64,000 nucleotides of DNA from Lenzites betulinus (taxonomy: Eukaryota; Basidiomycota; Agaricomycetes; Polyporales; Polyporaceae): contig JABYQU010000030.1 of assembly GCA_022264855.1 (NCBI GenBank), forward strand, positions 310,001 through 374,000, in the 5' to 3' direction. Made by a program: the position numbers and the translations under genes. Every line of letters begins with the position of its first letter. The first letter of the stretch is position 1. Below the pieces are notes generated by a model. It was not told the DNA's origin. It searched no databases and saw nothing but the letters and a program-made list of their open reading frames with translations. Shown piece after piece: positions 12,393 to 22,140 of the stretch.

Positions 12393-13153
12393 ATGTCCGA
12401 CGTGCCAGCGTACGAAGTCGTCGTCGTGCCCGCCGCGGGCCAGCCGGGCCGCGAAGAGCTCAGGCAGCAGTGCTACGATGTCCGCATCGACGTCTTCCAC
12501 CACGAGCAGGGCTTCCCTCTCGACACCGAGATCGATGAGTTCGTCCGCTGCTCGGCTTCCTGCGCATTCCCTCCCCGTCCTCAACCCCGGGCCCTTTCTC
12601 CCGCCCCGACCCACCCGCTAGGTACGACGAGGAAGCGACCCATATATTGCTGCGCCTCCTGCCGTCGCGCAAGCCCGTCGGCACCATCCGCTGCGTGAAG
12701 CTCAAGGAGTACTACAAGCTGACCCGCCTGGCCGTTCTCAAGGAATGCCGGCAGCACCGCTTCGGTCGAGTACTCGTCCAGTCCTTGCACGACTACGTCA
12801 GGGCCCACGCGAAGGCGTCCGGGGCTGCCCTCGGGAGCCCGGGGCGCACTGTCAAAGTCGTCGCGCATTCCCAGATCCCCGTGAAGGGGTTCTACGTCAA
12901 GTGAGTGCTCCCACTGCGGCTCTTCCTGCGGTGCGTCCGCCCCGCTGCGCATGTCGCTCAGACACCCGTGACACCCACAGATTTGGCTATGTCCCAGAGG
13001 TACGTTCTTCGGACGTGCCCATGACCCGACGCACGGATAACGGCGAGACGACGAATGCATTGTTCATCTGCGCGCAATCTACAGGGTGAGGAATTCGACG
13101 AAGACGGTGCTCCGCATCAGAAGATGGTCGCTCGCTTGTCGCTATCGGATTAG
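12393..13153 (+). CDS. GNAT-family N-acetyltransferase
   Basis: Four exons: 12393-12538, 12622-12900, 12981-12999 (19 nt) and 13085-13153; 170 residues. The order CYDVRIDVFHHEQGFPLDTE, HILLRLLPSRKPVGTIRCVK, YYKLTRLAVLKECRQHRFGR, KVVAHSQIPVKGFYVK and FGYVPEGEEFDEDGAPHQKM is that of a GNAT fold: the fourth strand with the acetyl-CoA pyrophosphate loop (here RQHRFGR in place of Q/RxxGxG/A) and a final strand with the FY motif. It resembles small fungal cytosolic acetyltransferases; the substrate is not predictable. It is divergent from the PPR gene (375 bp between starts) and converges with the HMG gene, with 332 bp (13154-13485) of 3' sequence between them. Confidence 0.88.
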
Positions 13154-13485
13154 GGTAACATACGAGAAAGGGAGCCGTCGTAAAAGGTCGTGACGTATAT
13201 ACGGAGCGCACGAGGAGAGGAGAGAGCTAGCAATACAACATGAGTGGGGCGGTGGTGGTATACAACAATGCAAGATTGAGCGAGTCCGTCATGATCATAA
13301 GTATCGCGGACGCATCTGAGAGCAAGCGGTGAGAGAAGACATACGAAAAAGAACACGGCATGAGCCGCCATACAACCTCGGTGCGAGGGAAGTGTGAAGG
13401 AGTGATCGTTCGCGCTGTGCGCCAGTCGGCTAGCCGGATGACGAAAAAGTCCCGAAACCGCAAGAAAGAATCGAACCGAAGTGCC

Positions 13486-15645
13486 TCAACGGCGACGCTG
13501 GGAAACAAGGGTATGGGTATGGTCGGCGCCGTCGTCGGTCATGAAGTCATCGCTCTCGCTCTCCGAGCTCAGCGCCTCCTGCTTCAGCGGGTGCGGGGTG
13601 TTCCTCGGGATCGGCATGAGGTTGATGGGGCTGCCGGGGAGGATGCTGAAGTTGATGCTGGTGCCGTAGCCCGGCGTGCCGTCCTCGTACATCTTGCGCG
13701 CAGCCTCGTAGTCGAGCTTCTCCTGCTCGGCCTGCGCTAGGAAAGGCTGTGATGCGTACAGTCAGTCAGGAATAGCACGAAACATCCACGTAGTCGCACT
13801 AGCTCACCTTGCGCTGTTCATCAGTCATCGAGCGCCACTTGCCTGCGGCCAAGACGCTCTGCTTCGTAGTCTCGGTTTCATCACCGAATACCTCCTTGAC
13901 CAGTTCGGGGTCCGATCGGATGCGCTGCAGGAACATGAAGTACGCGCTCAGCGGTTTCTTCGGCGCGTTCGGGTCCTTGAGATTCCCCTTGCGCGACTTC
14001 CCCGCCTTGCGCTGCGCAGTCCGGTACGCATTCTCGCGCTTAATGTCGTCAGGCGTCAACTTGCGCATGTACGCGTCGAGCTCGCGCTCCCGCGCCGCCT
14101 TGCCCTCCTGAGAGCGCCGGTTGTATGGCTGCAATGGCGAAGGGATCAGTCACAATCTATCCGAACATCAGCATGAGAAGAAGACCCGGGCACAAACCTC
14201 TTTCTCCTCGGGGGACAGCTTGGCGTACTCCTGCCCGGCCTCTTTAGCCGCCTGCGCGACGTTCAGCTTCTTGGAACTCGAAGCCTGGTGCCGCTGGATC
14301 CAATCGGTGAAATACAGCTGCCACGCCGAGGGCGCCAGTTTGGGCGGGCGAAGCGTCGACCTGAGGGGAGCTGCACTGACGTGTCGGTATCACGTGTAAA
14401 CCGCGAAATGAATGGGGCAAACGTACGGCTCTCGGAACGCTTCTCTCTGGGCTGCGACTCGCCCTCTTCCACAGGCCGCTTCTTCTTGCGAATAGTGGCG
14501 TCGCGATCATCGTGCTCACTAATCGACTCTGACCGCCTGGTGCTGTACGGGCGCGAGTGGACAAGCGGCGGGCGGGCGTGGGACGGCGAAGGGGCGCTAG
14601 AAGATTGGAACAGTTGTGTGACTGAGGTGCCTCTTCGCACAGGAACCCGCTGCCTTTGGGTCGCGAAGTTGTCTTCCGTAGATAGGGGCCCGATAGGCAC
14701 CGGAGCTCCGGGAGAAGGCGCGGCCGACTGGGGTGGCCACAAATGCGAAGCCCAGGAGGGAGCATTCGGGTCGGCGTAGAGGTTCGCGGAGGGCGAGCCA
14801 GCGCCGGAGAGCTCGGTGCGGAGTTGGTCCATCATGAGAGTGTCGTCCGGCGGAGAAAGCGGGAGTGGCTGTAGTGCGGCGTAGCTCGTGGGTGACAAGG
14901 GGGACATGTCGGGGTAGAATGATGTCTCTTGATAGGCGGCGAAAGATGACGACAATGGGGGCGACTGCGCATGCCCGCCCGGAATGGGAATTGGGACGGA
15001 CGAGGTGCGCGACGCGTCGGACTCGGTGAGCCAGGTCGACATGAGTGCGGATTCGCTGAACTCGGGGGTCGGGGGGTAGTAGCTGGACGAGCAGTTGGAA
15101 AAGGTCGAGTCGAAGCGCCGGTGCTGGCCATTAGCCACAGGCTCGAGCTGGCTGGTTGTCGAGTCGGGCGAGCCGGGGAAGGGGATGGAGGACGTGGTGT
15201 AGTTGGGGTATGGGGAATCCCATGACGACAGCTGCGGCTTGGTGTCCTGGCTGAGGGCGTCGTCGAGGTCGAAGCCAAAGATCATTGCGTCGGATTCCGC
15301 GACCATGGGGTCGTACTGGACGGAGTCGTGGAAGAACATGGGGGAGTGGTCTCGTAGAGACAGGTCCTCGGCGGCGAGGGTGATGGAGGTTGCGTCGCGA
15401 TCGTCGTCGCGGTGGTAGAAGGGAGACGCGGGCATTGGGGGCTGCGAGGAAGGAGGGATTGGGCGGGGGCGCGGAGGAAATGGACGGGGCCTTATATGGG
15501 ACGGCGCAGGCGGGGACGTGTAGGTTGGCGGAGAAGGCGCGAGGGTGGGAAAGCAGGAGCGCGTGCGGGGGCGGGCTTGGAAGAATCTAAGGGGGGATAT
15601 GTTGCACAGCGATGGCGGCCTTCGAAAGCGCGGTATTTGAGCCAT
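13486..15645 (-). CDS. double HMG-box protein, Exp1-like
   Basis: Four exons on the minus strand: 15645-14427, 14370-14198, 14128-13808 and 13746-13486; 657 residues, or 587 if the ATG at 15435 is used. The second start is attractive because residues 1-70 are a Pro/Arg-rich run resembling translated leader. The N-terminal 400 residues are Ser/Pro-rich and acidic. Two HMG boxes follow: about 411-482 (LRPPKLAPSAWQLYFTDWIQ and on) and about 517-591 (NAPKKPLSAYFMFLQRIR, through KWRSMTDEQRKPFLAQAEQE). Two C-terminal HMG boxes after a long disordered region recall Coprinopsis Exp1, needed for cap expansion and autolysis; orthology is inferred from architecture only. HMG boxes bend DNA, so a chromatin or transcription role in the nucleus is likely. 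Confidence 0.82.
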
Positions 15646-16491
15646 GGCGGATTAAGTAGCGTTCGGTACCTCGTTTGCTGACTTGACTCGGGGCTGAGAA
15701 TCAGCAGGATTGGGCTCGAGATCTGCTGCAGATGTCCGTGCACGGGAATCCGGAGAGTTTCAGCCAGTGCGCCTGTTGCCTTTCCGGGGCGGTAATACCA
15801 GCCAGTTATGGGATATACAGTTTCGACGGGTCCGCCGCCTGTGAAAGACATATGGAAGCGTCGCTCTGGATCGTCGGCAGAAGCTGCTCACCAGTGTGCA
15901 ACTGACTCCTCGTGATCGTGCGCTGCAGGGCGGGTGGCATGCACTGGTCGCACTGGGTGTTGCAGGTGGCAGACGTGGCCGTCGCTGCTATCGGAGACGC
16001 GCTGGGACGCGCTGGGTGGCGTGTCGCTGGCGTGTGTCGGCGTGGTGGTGTCTGCGAGTGCCCTGCGCTGTTCTGTTCTCGGGCTGGCTTGTCAGCGCAA
16101 TATTCGATCGGTCGCGTCGCGCAGCGCGCCCGACTCACCGTGCCGCACTGTCCGGCCTTGCCCTAAATCAACCCATATCTGGCGGCAGGCGGGACGCAGC
16201 ATGATGGGCCGCATGCGGCAGGCGCGTCCCGGGCGCGCGGGCCCCGCCACCCATTGACCCCCGGCGTCCGGCCCAGCGAGGCGCCCGCGCCAACTCGCCG
16301 CCAGTGCGACATCTCGGCGGAATCGTGGCTAGCTCCCTCCGAGCCTCGCCAGCCCGGCCTGCCTCCGCTCTCGCCGCGCGCAGGGCCACGAGTCTCTCAT
16401 CATCCGTCCACAAGTTTCGAAGCTGTGGCTCATCAACGCTGATTCGGATTGCTCGACGCGCGGATACAAGGAAAACGAACTACTACCCTGG
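15646..16491. other. intergenic region, HMG promoter and NDUFA13 3' side
   Basis: About 850 bp. It should carry the promoter and leader of the HMG gene (minus) and the 3' end of NDUFA13 (minus). No domain-bearing frame, repeat or RNA gene was recognised. Confidence 0.4.
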
Positions 16492-17300
16492 TCATATAAC
16501 CACGATCGTCTCCGCAGACCGATGGCTGGGGTTGCTGTACACGCTCTTACCCGCCTGCCGTGCATGCATCGCAGACGAGAGCCGAACGGAACCACCCCGG
16601 AGAACCGTGTTATCAGCAAACATGAACATTGCCCCCTCGCCCCATTCAAGACGGCACTGACCTCCCAGCCCGGCACATCTTTCATGATCTCCCGCTCACG
16701 CGCAACCGCCGCCTGCTGACGTCGGTACGCGTCACGGTCGCCCTCCGCCAGGAGAAGGGGGACCAAGTGAATGCGCGACCACACCTTCTCGCGCTGGAGC
16801 TCCCTGTGAAGCAACGCCGTATCAGTTCCGTACGCGCTCGAAACGGCGCGGGGCCCAAGCCAGATTTGGCACTGATAACGCGCGTCGTGCGGTCGGATCC
16901 TGAGAAGGGCACGTTTCCCGTTGGGCGGGCCCCCAACTGCCCACGTTTAACGTCCGCCTGACCCTCCGCCCGACTGACCAAACCCGCGCAAACTTTCCAC
17001 GTACCTCTTCTCAAGGTTGCCCTTTCCAACACGATAGAACCCATAGGCGCAGACCGCCGTGACACCGCCGAGAATAACGAGCCCGCTCGGTCCGCGGAAC
17101 GGGAGGTTGCGCTTGTACTTGACGGCCTCGAACCCTCCCGAGGGCGGCATATCCCTGCAAAGCACATTGCATCCTCGTACACGCGCGTGACAAAGCCGTC
17201 AGGCAGCGACTCACTGTCTGAATGGTGTTGACACTGCGAAGAATTGCGCCGGTTAGGATATCTGCGATCGTGCAAGTACCGGTGACATGCGGAACTCACT
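16492..17300 (-). CDS. NDUFA13: NADH:ubiquinone oxidoreductase subunit NDUFA13 (GRIM-19)
   Basis: Minus strand coding pieces: 17300 (one base), 17233-17215, 17154-17005, 16803-16662 and 16554-16492; 124 residues. The protein MSTPFRQDMPPSGGFEAVKY continues into RNLPFRGPSGLVILGGVTAV (single membrane helix), YGFYRVGKGNLEKRELQREK, RIHLVPLLLAEGDRDAYRRQ and KDVPGWEAGKSVYSNPSHRS, the full NDUFA13 pattern and length. It is an accessory membrane-arm subunit of mitochondrial complex I. The start codon is not contiguous in the genome: the upstream exon ends in A (17300) before a GTGAGT donor, and the next exon begins TG (17233), so AUG forms only by splicing. Unspliced, that position reads GTG. I see no alternative in-frame ATG giving the conserved MSTPFRQ start. 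Confidence 0.92.
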
Positions 17301-17791
17301 GTCTGGGCGTTCCTTGGTTCCGAGTCACTCAAAGGCCGTAGAGCCCTATCTTTGGCGCGAAATGTGAAGAGGATGTGGGAGAGCACAGGGCGGCAGGACG
17401 CACAAGGCAGGTGGGATCGAGTTGGTTCAAAGGAAAGCAGGGAATGCACGGGCGTCTCGTGGACACTCACGCCAAACACGTGGCGGCGGCGCATACCGCA
17501 CCTCTCTGGTTGGCCTGCAGAAATCCGGCACACAATGCGCATTGCTACATATAATGCAAGGAATACAACATGGGGCGGTGTGATGCACGCAGCTAGCATA
17601 CAGGTATAATTGACGCAGCTGGCAGACAGGCGGACGCCGCGGGGCGCATGGAGGCCGAGCGTACCTTCCGCAAACGGCCGGAAGCGCGTCTGAGTATGGG
17701 AAGTTCATACGAAACGACTCTGCCAACATGACAGCTAAGCTCAGACCGTACGGCCTGTGCTGCGCCTCCGCCTCCTTCGTTCCTTGCCACC
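17301..17791. promoter_or_regulatory. divergent promoter NDUFA13 / INO80-F gene
   Basis: About 490 bp separate the first coding base of NDUFA13 (minus) from the ATG of the INO80-F-domain gene (plus). The NDUFA13 5' UTR exon must lie just above 17300. No clear TATA box was assigned. Confidence 0.5.
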
Positions 17792-19631
17792 ATGCTCCCA
17801 CGTCCTCCGTCCCCCAACCCCCCCTATGCCGCCGGCTACTCCGCCGCCAGCACCCCCGTCCCCGCGCATTATGACCGAAAGCAGAAGCAGCGTGGCATCA
17901 TGGGCATTACCGCAGGCGCGGAGGACGTCAAGTACCAGGCCAAGTATAGGGAGCTGAAGAAGAAGGTCAAGGAGATCGAGTCGGTGAGTTCCAGCACAAC
18001 AATATACCCTGGACGCGTCTGACACCGCTGGAAACCGTCATTCGTTCGCAGGATAATGACAGGCTGTACTTCAAACTCTTGCTGGCCAAAAAGAACATTC
18101 GTCGAATGAACCTCGAGCGAGCGTGCGTCAACCACCAACAAATGTTAGCAGCTACCTTCCTAACGCGTCACACGAACATCATAGCATCCTGTACGAACGT
18201 CTTGCCGCCGTGCCTCCCACACCTGGTAGACGTACCCAAGAACTTCCTGCGGAGCAAGACCCCATGTTTCACCCACAGCCCCCGGCCCCCTCTGAGCATT
18301 CGCGTGTGATAGATCCCAATGACCGCGAGGTCTCCGAATACCTGCGCACGCACCCGACTGCTCGACTCATTACCGCACCTGATGGAAGGGTGGTTGCAAT
18401 AGAAGAAACGCCCACTGTGGATGCGCGGGGTGTTGCGGTACCGACAGGTCAACCTCCGCCGCATGGTGTACCTCTGGTACATGGTTTTCGCCATGACTCG
18501 GGCCCGGGGTTTGACCCTGGGCGGCAACTACCTCCGCCGCCGCCCATGATCCCGCTCCTGGTGCAAACCTTGGAGGCGCCGCCCAAGGAACCTGCTGCGC
18601 CGAACGACCACCAAGCCTACCAGCATGCACAGTCCCGACCGCCGCCGACACACCAGACACACTCGCACAGCAGCTCTTCTCATCACTCCCGCTCGTCCTC
18701 GGCACGCCCTGATATCGATCCCGCTGCAGGCGGCACCTCCCGCATGGATATACCCGGTGGTTCTTACTCGGTCCACAGCCGCAGTCCAAATATCCCAAGT
18801 GAACCTCAGGCGGGATACAGAAGCCGCCGACACGATGGTCCGGGCCACCCTAACCAACACAGCTCCCAACTGCCTCCGCCGCATATCCAGATTCCCCAAG
18901 AAAATGTGCCTTCTTCCCCGCCAATGGTATCCCCCTCCGCTCACTCCCACAGCGGGTCGCGATTACACAACCATCAGCGCATTGGTCCGGGAGCCCACAT
19001 ACACCGCGAGCGTTCCGAGCGGGATTGGGAAATTCAACAAGAGCTGGAATTTCAACGCGCAATTGAGCGCGAGCGCGAGGAACAACGTGCTATCGAACTG
19101 CGCCACCGCCTAGCCGAGGAGGAGCGCGAGGACGAAGCCCTTTTCGCCCAGGAAGAGGCGCGTGTCCGTGCCGGTGTCCTGTCTGGCTCGGGTTCACCCG
19201 GTCCTGCCTTCCGGGGGGCTGGTGGAAGCAGGGACGCGTCGCGCCCGACGTCGGGTCAGGCCCACGAGACTGAGCGTCCCCCGAGGGCGTACGCGTCGCA
19301 CCACTTGGGCAGCGAGCGCGACCACCGCTATCCCAATGACGACCCCGGCCTGGGTCCGGCCCCCCGCGACGGCGCGCTGCCCGCCGAGGGCCCGCATGGC
19401 TCCGGCGGGGACTCGCGTAAACGGCTGCGGGACGAAATGGAGATCGATGACCGCTACGAGGGCGAGCCCCGCGCTGTCAACGAGGGTGGGGCGGCTTCCC
19501 GCGGTACTGCGAACACGAACGGCAATCGGGGCGCCAGACGCACACACACTGACGAGGATGGCGATACCGGGCACCCCGCGGCCGGGAAGGGAGACGACCT
19601 GCCGGATGAGAGGATGGAAGAAGACGCGTAG
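17792..19631 (+). CDS. INO80 complex subunit F domain protein
   Basis: Three exons: 17792-17983, 18052-18122 and 18185-19631; 569 residues. The conserved block spans the first two introns: EDVKYQAKYRELKKKVKEIE, DNDRLYFKLLLAKKNIRRMN and LERAILYERL, a coiled-coil segment (about residues 40-95) that matches the INO80F/TFPT-like domain seen in fungal INO80 chromatin-remodelling subunits. The remainder is disordered, rich in Pro, Ser and His, with an Arg/Glu-rich helix near residues 390-435 (ERSERDWEIQQELEFQRAIE) and a basic-acidic tail (RKRLRDEMEIDDRYEGE). A nuclear role as a remodeller subunit is inferred from the domain. The ATG chosen is the first in frame upstream of the domain. Confidence 0.82.
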
Positions 19632-20615
19632 GGCGCCACCCACCGAGGTGCCCACCGCGCTTCTGTAACTGTAGTCTTCTGGTACGGCCCCCTCCTTGAC
19701 AGACTGTCGCCGCCCTTCTGCCCGCTGCAAAATCATGTGTTCATGTGCGTCACACTATGCGATATGTAATGTGTCTGAGCATCTTCGACTGTTCTCTGTT
19801 CGCGGCCCCTGCGCAGTCCGTGTACCGCCTCCTTGTGCCGGCATCCTTCTCCTGTATGTGGTTTGTCACTATCTATTACGAGACATCTTACAGCTGCAGA
19901 AACAGCTGCAGACTCGCAACACCGCATGGCGGCCCGTGTTCATCCAACGAAGCATTGTGGGGCGGCACCCGTGAGAGTGGTCGCGTGCATTGACCCTGGA
20001 TATTCACGACGGTGCATGTGGACGAATCGGCAGAGGCTGATGTGTCCTTCTTATACGTGGAGTCACACTTAAAGGCTGTTCAGCCCTTGCATGACGGCCC
20101 CGCGAGCTCACAGCTCTCGGGGAAATGCACCCCTGCCCGTCAAGCATCTTCCATGTGGGCTCGCAGAACCTCACCACCGCGGCACCATGCATGCATACGT
20201 ACCTGAACATGGACGACGTTCTCTGTGAGACGCGGCTAAGTAACGCCGACATTAAAGTATGTATCGGGCACGATCCTTTACGCCGTCAGAATCCCCCAGC
20301 GACGTCTCACGACGATGTCCGTCAAGGTTCAAGGTTCAGGAAGCCGTGCCGCCGCCGCTGCCCATGATGCATGACGCCTGAAGATTCTCCCCGGCGAACA
20401 ATGCTCAGGGGTTTGTCCCAGGAATGCATAGCGTTGTGAGTTCTTTATCAGGCTTCTGCATCGCCCTCGCCTTTCATTTGATTGAGACTATGTAGGAATA
20501 TGAGCCAGCAAATTTCCGCTAGGGACCACTCTTTCGGTCCTCAGTAAACGACACTGTTTGTCTGACGGAAGCCCACACTTTGCTGATTAGAGTGAGCTGT
20601 AAACCGAGTGACAAG
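19632..20615. other. intergenic, nothing recognised
   Basis: About 980 bp downstream of the INO80-F gene. Open frames here are short and unconserved, and I found no gene, repeat or RNA signature before the retrocopy that starts at 20616. Confidence 0.4.
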
Positions 20616-20629
20616 ATGTTAATGCCATT
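20616..20629. repeat. left target-site duplication of retrocopy
   Basis: ATGTTAATGCCATT, an exact 14-bp match to 20872-20885. It sits directly against the run of T at 20628-20640, as expected for the poly(A) side of a LINE-type insertion read on the plus strand. Confidence 0.7.
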
Positions 20630-20871
20630 TTTTTTTTTTTGGGTTCCTCGTTTATTGCCCTCGAGGGCCGAGCCCTATGGTAGGCAATACAGCCGGGGTG
20701 ACTACATGGGGGGTTGCGAGAGGTCGACGGACAGATGTAAGGGGGTGAGAAGAGAGGTGCAGCGGCAGAGGCCGCCGCGGTACAAAAGTATGGTATTATG
20801 GCGTTGAGCAATGGCGGGGGGAGGTATGGGGGTTCGGGGGGTGGTGGAGTTAGGCCTCGCTGTCGTCCTAT
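20630..20871 (-). pseudogene. 5'-truncated processed retrocopy of a polyadenylated mRNA
   Basis: Read on the minus strand, this 242-bp segment ends in a run of 11 to 13 A (20640-20628), preceded by an AATAAA hexamer (20656-20651) about 10 nt upstream of the tail, and it is flanked by perfect 14-bp direct repeats (20616-20629 and 20872-20885). That combination marks a LINE-mediated retrocopy of an mRNA 3' end. At its 5' edge a frame reads GAC GAC AGC GAG GCC TAA, so it may begin in the last codons (D-D-S-E-A-stop) of the parent and then continue through the 3' UTR. The parent is not in this window. A short SINE is the alternative, but I saw no clear pol III A/B boxes. Confidence 0.68.
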
Positions 20872-20885
20872 ATGTTAATGCCATT
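20872..20885. repeat. right target-site duplication of retrocopy
   Basis: Second exact copy of ATGTTAATGCCATT. With the following AACAT it forms a perfect 19-bp palindrome (20872-20890), so the pre-insertion site was itself palindromic. Confidence 0.7.
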
Positions 20886-21408
20886 AACATTACATCTCCG
20901 GCTCCTCGGATGGACGAATATATGAGCGACGTGGACAGCGACGCGCCAATAGTCTCCCGTATTCCGGCAAATTAAATGATGTATGGAAGTTGACCACAAA
21001 TTGCGAACAAGTCCCCGGGACACACAGATCCACTCCCGGTGTTGGCGTCTAGTTGGGTGAGCTGTGCCCTTCAAAGGGCGCTGCTCGATCGGGCAAGTGG
21101 AGTTCCGTATAACGAGTGTCTCCCGGGTTTATGGCCACATGGCGATCATATATTGTCGTTTCGCTCCATTCACGGAAACTCGCCTCGATATGACTCTCAG
21201 GTCGCAGGGTCGGACGGATGCGGGAAACACATGAGTCACCCCGTCCAATTCCACGAGTACACGGTTTACGTGGACGACATATGACAAGACATCGCAGAAC
21301 TCTACAGGGTGCGGCCACTGCGGCAGAAGCGCACACTTCCCATTTCGAGCGACCAATGGACCACACAGACAATACCGCCGGCGGGACGCCCTGCCATCCC
21401 CGCTGTTC

Positions 21409-22140
21409 CTACTGCATGTGCTGCGGCGGTGCGCCTGATGGAGAATGGACCTGGGCCTGCGGCGACAGTTGTTGCGGCGACGTGTCGTCCTCGTCTGGGG
21501 TCCAATCGACCGTCGACCGCTCCGCAGACATTCGATATCCGCTCTCCTTCGCGCGCAGCGGCGTCCCGTCCATGAGGCTTGCTGTGCCGGAGTTTGCGGA
21601 GCGCGCCCCCCTGCGGAGCGCGCGGCTGGGCGCGTGCGCTGGGTCGGGGGGACCTGCGGTAGGTCGCAGGGCATCGCGGCTGAGCTCGATGGCCTCCAGG
21701 ATCACGTCGTCGCTGTACTCGGAGACCACCGGGCGACTGCCGAGGATCACGTCCATGATGAACGGTCTCCGCCCGGACGCATCCGTCGCCGTCGCCACCG
21801 ACCGCTGGGCGCGACGCAACAGGTCCTTCGCTGGTGACGAAGGTGGCTTTGGTGCGGACCTGGCCTGACGAGGCGGTGTCCGCGCAACCAGCGGTCGATC
21901 GCCTGTCGGGGACTGTGGCTGACGATGGCGCCGGTGGCGGCTGCTAGTTGCGCCTTTACGAGCAGGTGCTGTATTGAGTCGCGTACTGGGCTGGGCACCG
22001 CCACGAGCACGCTGCTCATCGGTCAAGCCCTTCCTTCGCTTGGTGGAAGGGGTGCGCTGGGGATGACGTCGAGGCCCGGAAGACGTCTCGGGGCGCTGCT
22101 TGGTGCTGCGTCGTATCTGCGACACGGGCGGGACATCCAT
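21409..22140 (-). CDS. hypothetical basic protein
   Basis: Single open frame of 243 residues from an ATG at 22140. I do not recognise a family. The N-terminal half is strongly basic (Arg/Lys/Pro/Ser, e.g. RRHPQRTPSTKRRKGLTDEQ), which suggests a nuclear or nucleic-acid-associated protein. A short, more ordered segment follows: SSPAKDLLRRAQRSVATATD, RRPFIMDVILGSRPVVSEYS and DDVILEAIELSRDALRP, the best candidate for a conserved helix. The C-terminus is acidic and Gln-rich. The mixed but plausible composition and length favour a real gene, but there is no intron or homology to prove it, and the true 3' or 5' end may be spliced. Confidence 0.45.
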   Translation of the reverse strand: MDVPPVSQIRRSTKQRPETSSGPRRHPQRTPSTKRRKGLTDEQRARGGAQPSTRLNTAPARKGATSSRHRRHRQPQSPTGDRPLVARTPPRQARSAPKPPSSPAKDLLRRAQRSVATATDASGRRPFIMDVILGSRPVVSEYSDDVILEAIELSRDALRPTAGPPDPAHAPSRALRRGARSANSGTASLMDGTPLRAKESGYRMSAERSTVDWTPDEDDTSPQQLSPQAQVHSPSGAPPQHMQ

